A stretch of 64,000 nt of DNA from Daldinia sp. FL1419 (taxonomy: Eukaryota; Ascomycota; Sordariomycetes; Xylariales; Hypoxylaceae). The stretch lies in contig MU623375.1 in the NCBI GenBank assembly GCA_025201765.1, positions 217,552 to 281,551 of the forward strand, written 5' to 3'. Below the pieces are notes generated by a model. That model did no database searches and was not told the DNA's origin. It worked only from the letters and a program-made list of their open reading frames with translations. A program made the position numbers and the translations under genes. Shown in pieces: positions 12,184 to 24,014 of the stretch (position 1 is its first letter; every line of letters begins with the position of its first letter).

Positions 12184-15100
12184 TGCGACGGTCTAGCCGC
12201 CAAACGGTGAGCCTGTCGAAGCCGCAACCAGGAGATAGAATGCAATTAAGATAGAAGATTCGCGATTATAAACAATATGGTGGTGAAAAGTGAGGGTATC
12301 TTGGAAAGGCCATGAAGGATCGTAACGTCGTAAGAGATGCTGTCGCTATAACATATTAGCTTATCGCCATCGTTGTTGCATGAATCGGTGGTCAATTGGT
12401 AAGAAGGACAGATATCAAAAGGACAAGACGAAAGTAGAGAAAAGAAGGAAAGAGCAAAAAATAATTTTTTTTGCCAAGTTCCGAGAGTCATCTTAGAAGG
12501 ACAGGGGATAGGTAATGACGGAAATAACGTACCGTAGACAGAAGAGAAAAGAACTAATAAGTCAAACAGCGCAACGCCCAAGTTTCCATGTGTATTAACT
12601 AGATGAAGCAGCAAACAATCAACACTGAATACACCTTTGCGCATTCACCCGATCGTAAAATCAATTACATGAAATGCAAAGATATTTTAATAGGATGTCA
12701 TCAGAGAGTAGAACACAGCGGTGGTCACAGAGTTCCGTCAAGTCTTTTTTTACTTCTTTTCCAGGAAATCTTGGCATCTGCTCTGCCACTGTTTACTTGT
12801 GAATTGTTGGAATTGTTGATTCAAAACTCCTACTCGACTTGGTTTGACAGGTCATAACTTTTGTGAAAATGGTTGCATCGCGCTAGAGAGGCTTCGGCCA
12901 ATGGTTTTTGGCGCTTCCTAAATGTGAGTCCGAGCGTAACGCTGCCCTTTCCACTATTGGAATAGCGCTATATTACAATAGGCATAGCGTTCATATCCTT
13001 GGTAATTAGGCATCTCCCAGTCTCCCCGCATATGCACAACTCGACGTCTTTTCTCATTCGTCTTTGCTCTCCTCGTAAGTATGCAAGACAATACAACAAT
13101 ATATCTTGTCTCGGCTGTCACGTTTGACCCGTATTTGTAGTTTTATCCTCGAAGTCAGACCTGAAGTTAACAATAATTTAAATTACCTCTAGCAACTACA
13201 ATAAGTACGTAAATGGGGAGGCATTAGGTGCCTAGAAGGGGTATTGAGGTCTACTATTGCTAAAATAGGTACCTGTCTTGCCTATCTACACAGTAGAAGC
13301 TACCTTATCTATCTATGTCCGCTGCTCCGCAACCGTCAGCCGTCAGCCGTCAACCGCCCACTATCAAAAATGAACGACGTTGAGATAGCACTCCAAACCG
13401 TCACATTTATAATATGGTGCTAATTGGCTTGGGTTGTACCATAACGGTCAACAACTCGCCAGGTCAAATAGCCCAATCCTTTTGGCCTGGCAACATCGAA
13501 TTGACCATTGTGAGAGTCTCCACTCCCACCTTCGATCCCATAACGAATCATGGGAAGATTGAACAACTCGCTTATAAAACGCACCCCTGAACCGACCATC
13601 CGGGCCATCACCGGAGAGCTCCCCCGCTTCGTTGCCCATCATATTCGACGAACGACATTCTTCATCACTCTCACCGAGTCAAGTACCGTCGGCTCATTAC
13701 GATCTTCTGCTAAGAGCTAGGGTGTCAATTGCAGCTGGCTCTTGGGTATCTAAATTACTATTCGCCCATTGCCAACAAGTCAACTTGTGTAGTTTAGTAA
13801 CTACATAGTTGTAAGTTCATGTGTAATACTAGGACAGCGGGCAGGTAAGACAATCCTTTGGCTGGTTGCTAGGCAACACCTTGGCAGCTTACACCGTTAT
13901 CAGTGAATATGAAGTGCGGGGTTCTTGAGCCGTTTGAGCAACAATATTTCTAATCAGAGTCGGTATATCTAACACATTGCCCTTAGCATCGATTATCTCC
14001 GTAATGAGAATAATAACATTTATCAAATATTTAGGTAAATACTCTCAGAATCATATATGAGATAATAGTTACAGTCTTACTGCACAGCTCTAAAATTTAA
14101 TACTTCATTAAGTCGCTTATCATGTTTCATTCTCGGGACCTTGCATTACGGATGGACGCCACAAAGCCCAAATTGTAGCCTGCATAAAGGGACGGACCGC
14201 AATACATTAGGTAGCCCTACTGGGTCAGTCTAACAGCACATGCCTGAAGTAAGCACGTGAACTTTTTTATCCGTCAAACGCTTAAAAGTCCTAGAAGTAA
14301 ACGATGTTATTAGCGTAGTTAGGTTAGAGATATACGATCATAGCATCTATATTTCTACAGCTATTCTAACCCCCTAGCTAGCTAGCTGCACGCGGTTAGC
14401 GATAATTATGGTTTATAGATGTCAACTAGGTTCGAGATAATTATATCGTAGAATAGTCACGCAATAAGACTCCAACCGCAAGGCAAATAAATACCTAAGC
14501 CTTTTCATCCATACTACATCATCAAAGGGAATCTTAGAACCAAATATCAATGAGCCAGTTCATTCACTAGCTATATTGATATTTTGGCTATGTACCTTTC
14601 AACCTTTCCTCTTGTCAGGTAACTCTAAAGGCGTTTAATTAATGCAATGCTCATCATTCCTACCCGGTATCTTGCATATTGTATTTTATTTGGATACCTT
14701 GGCCATATCTAGGTATTCTATTCAAACTCTCAGGCAACTTGGTTTAGAATTGATATAGGGGATCAAATATTATGTAGTGTCAAAAGGCCATTCCTGCAGT
14801 ATATAAGGTAGATTTTACATTTACATTCTGATTTGCATGTCTTTTACCATTCCTGAACCAGAGCGTACGAGAGTTGGCATTGGCTAAGTAGACCTTCTCA
14901 AACAATTCCCCTGGCTTTAGTCCGTTAGACTCGAAGCATTGTGCGGAATCAAGATTATGGTAGATTCCAAAGTTAAGACTCCAACACCCTCTCTTGAACC
15001 AAGCACGGGGGAGCGGCTGACGTAGGTAAATGCTTCGTTCTGAAGCGAACCGTTGATTATTCATCAGGCTTCGATCGTGTACCCCTATTTGAGGTTAGTA

Positions 15101-16434
15101 GCAAATGTCTTGAGTGTATACTCGAAGATGTGACCAAGCCTGTCGCCTTAGCATGAATTACATACAAGCATAGAGTCACTATCCTGCAGCTACATAGGGT
15201 ATGGTATACATATTACGGTGGTTTTCATGGTCAAAAATATCACGCATCTAGAGTTTGTGACGTTAATAGCAATATACGCCCGATCCAACATAAGATATGG
15301 CTAGGTAGAATCAAAATAATCAAAATCGAAGGGGCAAGTCAGGACCGAGGACAATCCAGGAAAACCTACCCTTTGGCCCCTAAACCACGTCAATACACAC
15401 CCAGCTAATCGACTAGATCAACATTAGCATTAGCGGAGCTTCAAATTTTTTTAACTCTTTCGGCACTCAGTATCCTCTTGTATCGAAACCCCCATACTCG
15501 TCTATCTTACTCAATGCAGTATTGTCTCAACCGTACATTTGGTATAGTTCATGTTAAAATGTTAGTTTTCACAGTGGTCAAGGCCTTAAAGCTAACCGTA
15601 TTACACTGAAACAGTAAACGCCAAGGTGATATAGGAGTTAGTCCTGACAGTCAAGGATACTAAAGGACAGCGGCTGAGCTCTGGCTTATAACCAGTGGTT
15701 GGAACATCCTTCTAAATTAATAAAATATGAGATTTAAGGATGCATGTTATCCTACGATATCTCGCATCAAATAAACGCCGTCATCGGGTCAACAAAGGTA
15801 ATTCCTAACCTAGCTTATGTCTTTGAGGCTTGATATTCCTAACAACCTCTCAGGCTTAAAACGCCCCATATCGGCAACGTGTAATATAGCTTACCGTGAT
15901 AGGCTTACGGTCTAGACCTCTTCTCCTAAAGCTAACACGTCTTTAGTCAGTAGTGTCCGGCTCCAGATTATCTTACCTATAGAACCCGGTTACGCACATA
16001 TATTTGAGGTCTTGGGAAAACGATATTGAGTATTATTGACTCTTGTGAATAGGGTTGTCAATCCGGTAAGTAGAATTCCATGTTGTCAACATTACCTTAT
16101 GGGTAGGTACCTAAGTAGGTAACTTGACACGCCATACTTTTGAAATCTAAAGGCGTATCCTTTTATCTACTGCTGCTATCTGCATGAATATTGCATGAAG
16201 GGATAATTATCAAGGCGTCATTTACTACGGGGCTGAAACGAGTGTAGAAATTCATCTCGAAAGTAATGTGTATTTATTGGATTGTATTGCCTAGACCGTC
16301 CACATCATCATGTGGGGATGCGCGAAATAGGGGCGAGAAGGCTCTGGTACCTCAATAGAAACAACAAAAAATATTGTTATGCACGATACCGTCTGAATCA
16401 CTCCAGGCCGAATTCGCTCGATAGTCATATAAGT

Positions 16435-16436
<2 letters not shown>
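12184..16436. other. Gene desert, left part
   Basis: About 4.2 kb without a supportable gene. Open frames here (12246-12644 minus, 13420-13642 minus, 14780-15064 minus) have no recognised domain, splice support or family resemblance. Tandem CCGTCAG (about 3 copies) lies at 13333-13356; TAGGTACCTA-like tracts occur, for example at about 16105-16125. Composition is AT-rich. Confidence 0.55.

Positions 16437-16485
<49 letters not shown>
16437..16485 (+). repeat. Homopolymer of 49 T
   Basis: Uninterrupted T run on the plus strand (A run on the minus strand). Could be a slippage-grown homopolymer or the poly-A tail of a minus-strand retroposed insertion. No target-site duplication or retroelement reading frame was identified beside it. 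Length may be affected by sequencing. Confidence 0.95.
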
Positions 16486-16487
<2 letters not shown>

Positions 16488-19400
16488 TTCGGAACCTCGG
16501 AGTGTTCGGCATACGCTTCTTATTAGTTTCGATATTCACTTGACGATGATTGTTCGTCTTTTTAACTATTGTCAAGGTTCTAGTTTGACGCTAAACGATT
16601 GCAAATGCTGCGGGAACCGGCGCGCTAGAAATCGAATGCAATCTTGGATATCCAGTCCTGCCAGTTCTAGCTTTAAGCCCGACGCTAATGAGTCTCCGTA
16701 AACATATTGGATTAGGAGGTAGTGTGTTAACCAGCTTATTAGGCCTCCTCGGCAATCGTACGTTGGCGGTCTGGTAAATGGGAGCTTTTGAAATTATCTA
16801 GATGGTTGGAAGATATAGTGGCTAGTGGGGAACTCCATGAATGGATCATCTTATACGTGGTTATCTCCTTTACGGTGGAAATACGTTAGGTAACCATTTG
16901 GGTTGCCAACCGCATGCGATGGCTTCGTAGCATTGCCGATATAATTATTTCGAATCGTGCTGTGATTACTTACACTAGATTGGGTGATCGTCAGGGACGT
17001 TGTTGGCGGTCAGTAGAGTTATAGATGCAAGTTCTCTATGTTCCTACGCATCACTACTCGGGTTAATCTTGGAGGCGCGACAGGGCTGAAGGCCTGCAAG
17101 TATCAACTTAAGGTTCACTTCTACGTTTGTATCATGCAGTGTTTATTGACGTATGTGCCATCTATCGACGCTAGGAATAGGCCATATCTTTCGGCCAATT
17201 GGGACAGCCAATTCGAGCTGAGAACCATACTCCCGGGACGATAAGGTTGAGGCGAGTGATACAATGTGAATGCATCAGAGCGGAACTGACTAGGTTAGAA
17301 TATTGGACCTATCAATCGGCCATGGGTGACGGATGAGGCAAATGAAATTCGAGGGTAAAACAAAATCGAGATAGACATGAGATCCTTGGCAAAAGCCCTG
17401 TACACTTATGCCGGACTGGGGCTAACTATGTTCAAGAAAGTTGAGGATATCGATATCAGCGATATCTGTGATGATGGATGGATCTACAAAGATCTACGCG
17501 AAGATATGTACCCTTATGCCTTATCTATAATATGATCGATAACATTGTTGATAGCATCAAGGAGTTTCTGACGTTTAACTTTTAAGATCTGGCTCTTGAG
17601 GTGGGTTACGCAAAAAATTTATCAGCCGTCGGTAAATCGCGTGTCATGCCAGGGATAACCAAGTTCAAAGCCACGATGCGATAAGCCTCGTCGATTTTAC
17701 TCGGGCACCGGAGGTAAGGGGCGATGATTTCGAATCATAGATCCACGATCTCAAGCTTTGTTGTAAGACAGGTATCAAATTTTGATAATTGATAAAGCCG
17801 CATTCTACATTATGCGTATGTGCACCTAGGTAGTTGAAAAATAACTACGATATGTAAATCGGATGAGACCCAATGGTTTGCGGCTCTGACTTCATAGACC
17901 GAACTTCGAAGAAGGCAGTCCGTATCCATGTCATGTATCACGTACATATGCGGCAAAATGATGTGAGCGCAAGAGTTGCATTTTGCCAACGTTAGAGATG
18001 CCGCCTCATTGGGTGAGATTCGACTTTTGATTGGCCCGTTTCTACATTTTGTACAACCCGCTTATCTACGCGCAAATGAATTTATATGGTTTACAGGCGT
18101 ACCTATGATAATAGGGCCGAGAGGACTTGCAGACCATCCAACCTCCTCCAACAGTGAGCTGCCTCCGTGACTGTCAGTAATGTACCTACCTAGGTACCTA
18201 CCTAAATCAGGCGATTGTAGATACGTGGTAGTCGACCTCGTGAAGTATTTGTTAATAGATGCTTACAATGGCATGCTAAAGGCATTAAATAGGTAGGTAC
18301 CTGTATGTACGTACCTGAGGTGCTGGCCTGTCGTACCTAGGTATCCAGGTTGCTTGTCTAGTGTACCAAAAACTCGAGTAATCTTATCGTTGGAGTCTGG
18401 GGAATTAATTTATTTCTGCTATCGGTATCATGTCATACTTACCGTTCTATGTAGGTATGTACCTACATAGTAGTTACCTCCCGCATGTTCCACGCTAAGA
18501 GCCGAGGTTGGACGGCGGTTAGGAACGATTGCGGAATATTATGTACGTACTTAAATCGATATGCGATAGGTACTAACCTACGTGTATGGGGTAAGCTATT
18601 AATATTGTACACTCCTAACTCTAAGTGAGTTTGCGTCTTTTGGTATTGGCGACCTCCCTGGTCTACATGTATGGTATGTGTAGTAGTTAGGTATTTCATC
18701 ATATGACGATTCAGTTTCTATCTCGATCGGATATCACTGAATCGACATCCTGCGCTCAGGGAATGACCACGCGACCTCGACCGCAGAAATTGCTCTAAGG
18801 GGAAGGATGATATAAAAGATCCATAGTAAAATCCGGAGACGCATACCTAAAATGTCGTAGCTCGGACTTTAAGATTTCGGTGCAAACCGTCACTCGTAGA
18901 GATACTTGTATATAAGTGGAGTAGAGCATATGTCTCGGAGTACATGTACAGATCTGGATCTAGCACTCTTACCCAGGTTTACCTGAGCGGGCATGCACTA
19001 CGATAAGTACATAGTACCTACTATCCTGGAGGCACATCTAATGCTGATTCATGGAAGCGTGGCGAAAAAAAAAGAAGAAAAAAAAAGAAAAAAAAAAAAA
19101 AGGAATGCTCATAACAAACAAACCAATCCAAAATTCGGAATTTTGCCGAAAGCAAGATTGCACATAGAAGTATGCGAGCCTCACCCGGCTGGGCAGAAGC
19201 TTATGCATCGACGGAAAGACGCCCCGTTCAGCTTGGCTTGAAAGCTTGATCGAAATCGAAAGCTGATGGCGTCTTGGTGTTTTTTATTTTCAACAAATAG
19301 CGTATCGCGGCTTTCGAATGCTTCGGTTCAGCTTCCATGCAGTCTTCATGCAGTCTTCATGCAGTATCCCATGCCATACTATCCTTGCCAAGCTCTCTCC

Positions 19401-19743
19401 AATTGAAGCTTTTGGACCCTTCGCCAAACCTGCCTGTCCGCGCAGCTCAATCAAGCTCGTGCATTAGGTACCACCCCCAAGGTAAGGTAAGATGTAATCG
19501 TCTTGTTAATGTCCGCGAGGCGATTGGGTGTTGGGTGTTGGATACTAATAAGACGGCGATACAACGTAGCAGTCCCCTAGCAAGTCCCTAGGGGTTGGTT
19601 GCAGACAATCACCTTCCCGTTCCGGCAGAGAGATATCCTAGAATTACGAGGGTGCCCTAGGTGTTCCCCCAGCCGTGCTTCAACGGATGTAACTCGGTGA
19701 TATACGCTAGCTCGCTAGACCCAATCTGACTTCTTTCACGACT
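16486..19743. other. Gene desert, middle part
   Basis: No intact gene. Holds a broken coding relic (17310-17695, separate entry), several TACCTAGGTA-type palindromes (18184-18206, 18290-18330, 18448-18472), an A-rich/AAG tract at about 19064-19103 and three tandem TTCATGCAG-type units at 19335-19365. Confidence 0.55.
17310..17695 (+). pseudogene. Unidentified coding relic with stops and a frameshift
   Basis: One frame reads protein-like for about 70 codons through an internal TAA (near 17359), including SLAKALYTYAGLGLTMFKK and DICDDGWIYKDLREDMYPYA. It then runs on in another frame (MIDNIVDSIKEFLTFNF, stop, DLALEVGYAKNLSAVGKSR). The composition (balanced hydrophobic and charged residues, little low complexity) looks like former coding sequence, unlike the flanks. 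I do not recognise the family. Chance cannot be excluded for so short a stretch. Confidence 0.35.
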
Positions 19744-20208
19744 TAGGGATGCGATTTTTATTATACGCTTAGCGTATAATAACGTATAATAGGTTATAAT
19801 AACGCATAATAGGATGATTATGCGCATAACGGATCAATACCCCCCCGATTATCCGGCGTACTAGTACTAAAACGGGTAAGCCCTAGTATTGAAGCATCGC
19901 ACTTGAGGCTTTTTTACGATTTGACAATTTGAAGAAATTGACTTAATTTAATTAAAGCTCGATTGGCTCGATTGGCTCGAATTGGCTATGCGTTTCAGTA
20001 TCTCTGGGAGGCATTTGGGGCTGAATTGCAATTGATTTACACCATAATAGGTGTTGCTCGAGTTGCTCTAAATTATGTGTTTGAGGCTAAAAAAATTTTA
20101 TATATTGATTACTTAATAACTGCATTATTATACGTATTATGCGCATAATACGCATTATACGTATTATATCGCATAATCGATCTATTATGCGCATAATGGG
20201 CATCCCTA
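19744..20208. mobile_element. hAT-type MITE (non-autonomous DNA transposon)
   Basis: A 465-bp element bounded by inverted ends TAGGGATGC / GCATCCCTA and flanked by identical 8-bp direct repeats TCACGACT (19736-19743 and 20209-20216). An 8-bp target duplication with ends beginning TAGGG is the hallmark of the hAT superfamily. Subterminal regions are packed with palindromes such as TTATGCGCATAA and TATACG/CGTATA units, the kind of sites hAT transposases bind. The central 61-codon open frame shows no transposase motif, so movement would depend on a transposase elsewhere. The exact target duplication suggests a fairly recent insertion. Confidence 0.88.
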
Positions 20209-20216
20209 TCACGACT

Positions 20217-20947
20217 CGGCCGGGTTCTCGAGGGCTTTTTTATTCTCTCTGGAGACCTAACCTCTGAAAGATACCGGGACAGGGGTTAATACAAACGTAC
20301 CATATCGCTGGACCCGCATGAGTGGCACGAAGATAACGACTCTGCCCGTTCTGACTGGTTGCCATACCATGCCCGAGACCAAAAGTAGAGATACGGAAAG
20401 TCCGATTACATGGTCTGGTCCGTCGCTAATGAGAGAGTAGCTAGAAAGTAGTTCCAAGGACCCGTCAAGATCCTCTCGTTTTTCGTCTTTCGTCTTTCGC
20501 CCCTCGAGCCTCGCCGCACGCCGAGAACCATCTATAGCATGGTTGCTGCTTGATACGAGGGCTCACCTAGAGACCCCAATTCAGTAGGTTAAGATACGGC
20601 AGTATTTATCCGTGTCAGAAACCCCATACATGCCTAGTACGCATCCAGTACATGCGTACATAGCTTCCCATAGTGCGGGCCATCCTGGACTTTTTTAGCA
20701 TAAATCCCACGGCCCCCTTCGCTGCCACCCTCTTTGGATCGATTCTTGCTTTCTCTCTACCGCATCCACCTGCGCAACTGTGAAGTCATCTAGAGATAGG
20801 GATTAGCGATGGGTATGTACAAACACCAAGAGACCTGACGGCGTCGTACTTTTGGACTTCTGGAACGCCCGCTGACATACCGTAGGTAACGTAGCGGACC
20901 CTGTCGAGCGTGCTTCGGGCACTAGCTCGCCTATTGACGAGGAGAAG
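20217..20947. other. Upstream region of the peptide transporter gene
   Basis: About 730 bp between the MITE and the PTR2 gene. No gene seen; the minus-strand open frame at 20257-20457 has no support. TCGTCTTTCG is tandemly repeated near 20475-20500. Presumably holds the PTR2 promoter, but no clear TATA box is visible. Confidence 0.5.
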
Positions 20948-22812
20948 ATGTCAAAGACGCTTCCTGGCGATGCTCACAACGCATACCTCGACCCCTCCAT
21001 AATGGAGGCGGATTACGAGGGCAAGCCAACAGAGGAGGAGCTGAAAACTCTACGCCGAGTCCCCGGTAGCCTGCCTGTAGTCGCCTACCTAATCTGCATA
21101 GTCGAGTTCTGCGAACGAGCTTCCTACTACGGTATTCAGCCTTTAATTAGTAACTACGTTAACCGACCCTTGCCGGAAAACGGAAACGGATACGGAGCGC
21201 CTCCGCCGGGAACCCAGCAGACGGCCGGCGCTTTGGGACTCGGAACCGTCACGGCCAATGCCGTCACCCAGTCCTTCAGCATGTTAGCGTACGCGCTTCC
21301 CATGTTGTTCGGGTGGCTCGCCGATGCGAAGACGGGTCGTTTCAGCCTCATCTGCTGGGGTGTCGCCGTTTTCGGTGTTGCCCACGTGTTGATGGTTGCT
21401 GCGGGTGCCAAAGACCTATTAGCGGCCGGCACGGCAAAGGTTCCTTACTTTTTATCCGTGTACATTTTATCAATTGGTGCTGGTGAGTTTTTTGGTTTAT
21501 GCCTTATTGGTGTAGATTATCCGAGACTAATCTGACTTCCATAGCCATGTTCAAGCCTAATGTCTCCCCTCTCCTGCTCGATCAGATGACTACGACTGTT
21601 CCGAAGGTCATGACGCTTTCTTCTGGCGAACGCGTTATCCAAGACCCCGAGTCAACTACGGAACGAGTTATGCTTTGGTTTTACCTTTTGATTAACATTG
21701 GCGGTTTCATGGGAGTCGCCACATCTTATTCGGAGAAGTACGTGGGATGGTGGCTTGCGTTCCTCATTCCCCTTCTGCTCTACCTTCCCCTTCCGGTCCT
21801 ACTCTGGTTCCTTTACAAGCGATTGATCCTCCACCCTCCTGGAGGAAGCGATCTTGGCAACGTTTTCAGAGTTCTCGGTATCTGCTTCCGCCGAGGCGGT
21901 TTCAGGAAGCTTGGCCGCCACGGCTTTTGGGACCTGGCTAAGCCATCGAACATCGAAGCCGCGGGCCTCAACTACAAGACCTTTTGGAACGACGACTTTG
22001 TTGACGACGTGCGACGAACGTTCCAAGCCACTGGTATCTTTTGCTTCTTCCCAATCCAATACATTAACGACAATGGTCTTGGTGCCGCTGCTAGTTTCCT
22101 GTCGACTATGTTGACTACTAACGGTGTTCCTAACGACGTTATCAACAATTTCAACTCTCTGAGTATCATTGCCATGGCGCCGGTTTTGAACTACGGTCTA
22201 TATCCCCTCTTGCGAAAGATGAACCTCCACTACGGTCCCGTTGCCCGTATCACCACCGGTTTGGCGATGTCGTCGCTCGGCGGTGCCGGCTACGCCATAT
22301 TAAACTACTACGCTTACCAGCAGTCTCCCTGCGGCGAGTACGGTTCTAGCAACTGTCTCGACGGTACTGGTGTGGCTCCTATTAGCATTTGGTGGATGGC
22401 CATCCCGTTTGCCGTCGGTGGTATCTCCGAGTTGTTCGTCAACGTGCCCGCATACGGTATCGCGTATTCGCGCGCACCTGTCAATATGCGTGGTCTAGTA
22501 TCCGCCATCAACTTGTTCAATACGGCCATTGCGTATGCTATCGGCCTGGCCTGCTCTTCCGTCATTACGGACCCGTACCTGACCTGGGATTTCGGCGGTC
22601 CGGCCATCGCCGGTGGTGTTCTTACGATCGTGTTTTACTTTACATTCCGACACATCGACAAGGAGGAATACGTTTTAAGCCAGAACAGGGATTACCACCT
22701 AAAGCTCGAGGGCACCGTCAATGTCGTCGGCGAGAACGAGCTTAACAAGTCGGCCAATCGCCCAGCGCCTATTGCTGACAATGAGGAAATGATGATTTCC
22801 CAAAAACAATAA
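20948..22812 (+). CDS. PTR2-type proton-coupled peptide transporter
   Basis: Imports di- and tripeptides with protons across the plasma membrane (POT/PTR2 family, major facilitator superfamily). Two exons, 20948-21482 and 21545-22812, joined across a 62-bp intron (GTGAGT..CATAG), give 600 aa, the usual fungal length. Seen: the proton-coupling ExxER motif (EFCERASYYG, residues 53-62), the PTR2 signature FYLLINIGG (about residue 225), many membrane helices, and the family's hydrophilic insert with GFWDLAKPSNI before the second half. The cytoplasmic tail is acidic and Lys/Asn-rich. In fungi such genes are commonly controlled by nitrogen source; nothing in this sequence proves it. Confidence 0.95.
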
Positions 22813-23386
22813 GTGTTTTTGCTGTGTCGTTATTTCTGTTTATTATAAAGTGCACCCTGTAAATGTATTATGAGTTATTGGTGGCGATGCAAGGTCGGCG
22901 GATGCCGCTGAAAAGGAAGCATAATGGCTATGTCTCGGCGTCTGTATCAATTTTTGGCACTGCTCCTGACTGAGAGCATAGTTAGATGTCCTTATGATAC
23001 TGGAATATAATATCTTTGATGCCACATTTATGAGGATTTATTGCTACGTGTCGTCTGTATGATATGTAGATCAGTATCCAACGCTTCACATAACGTGCTG
23101 ATAACCATCCTGAAACGATTCGCCATCCCGGTCTATTTAGGTGCTGTCATCCATTCGCTTGCTCAGTAACGAATCATGGCTTGTAGGCTGCATCGGATTC
23201 TGGACAACCCTGGTGAACTGGCAACAATTGCCTGGTCTGGAATAGAGGATACACGCCGCCTTCAACTCGCAACGAGAATGTGATGCCATTAGGCTTGAGT
23301 AAACAGAATATTGAAAATATTTTACACAGTTGGGTACCGAATCAAACCTCACACTATCCTTGTCAGTTTATATAATGTGTCCCTAA
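22813..23386. other. Convergent intergenic region
   Basis: About 570 bp between the 3' ends of the peptide transporter (plus) and the ribonuclease (minus). No gene; presumably both 3' untranslated regions. Two open frames on the minus strand lack support. Confidence 0.5.
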
Positions 23387-23919
23387 TCAAGTGCATTCCA
23401 CGAAATTGTTACCGCTTGCACCTGTGTGCGTAATAGCACCCTGGTAATTGCCAGCTTCGTTAAAAACGACACGGTCTGCACCGGGACTGCCCCCATCGTA
23501 AGGTTCGAAGCTGCTCAGGATAGGGAATTCGTAGTAGGGAGCCTGTCCGGGGAAGTCGAAGCCTTCACGGTTATTATACTGGTGCGGGTAATCATTTGAA
23601 CCTATGTTTAATGAAATAAGATACTGGGGAGTCTAATAGATGAGTGCTCAACCTACCAACGGTCTGGCCGGATTGGTGTAGGGAATATCCCTGCTTTACG
23701 GCTTCATCAATATCTTCTTGCCAATAGCAAATATTGCCGCACGTTGCTACGCAAGTTTGATCTTGCCTCGTGGCAACCTTCTCTACTGCAAGGGCCGATA
23801 CGTTTACAATAGCCAAGAGAATGGTAGGGATGAACTAAGAGAGAATGCGCATGAGTGATCCAGCCTAATGCGACACGCGAGGTAATTCATCACGGAAAAC
23901 ATACCTTTGGGCCTAACAT
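23387..23919 (-). CDS. Secreted RNase T1-family guanyl-specific ribonuclease
   Basis: Cleaves single-stranded RNA after G in the culture medium (RNase N1/T1 family). Exons, read from the right: 23919-23905 (15 bp), 23834-23657, 23601-23387; introns 70 and 55 bp; phases agree and give 135 aa. A signal peptide follows the start (MLGPKFIPTILLAIVNVSALA). Seen after the TR/Q boundary: two Cys pairs of the T1 type (QTCVATCGNICYW), QTVGSNDYPHQYNN, EGFDF, YYEFPILSS, GGSPGADRVVFNE, THTGASGNNFVECT at the very C-terminus. The T1 catalytic set (Tyr and His of YPH, Glu of YEFP, Arg of ADR, His of THTG) is all present, so it should be active. TATAAATA lies 87 bp before the start codon. Confidence 0.93.
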
Positions 23920-24006
23920 GATGGGTAACGACAGCGTATATATTGAACGGTTGCGAGGCGATGATAACAGCAGCTAGAGACATCTTGATGGGGGCATTTC
24001 ACATAC

Positions 24007-24014
24007 TATTTATA
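24007..24014 (-). promoter_or_regulatory. Probable TATA box of the ribonuclease gene
   Basis: TATAAATA on the minus strand, 87 bp upstream of the proposed ATG at 23919. Sequence and spacing fit a core promoter; the same octamer stands 91 bp upstream of the GH5-like gene. Confidence 0.55.

Noticed and set aside
12246..12644. 132-codon minus-strand frame upstream of the coiled-coil gene
   Set aside because: Lies in the probable leader of that gene, with AT-driven Leu/Phe/Ser composition and no family resemblance.
14780..15064. 94-codon minus-strand frame
   Set aside because: Featureless and isolated in the desert.
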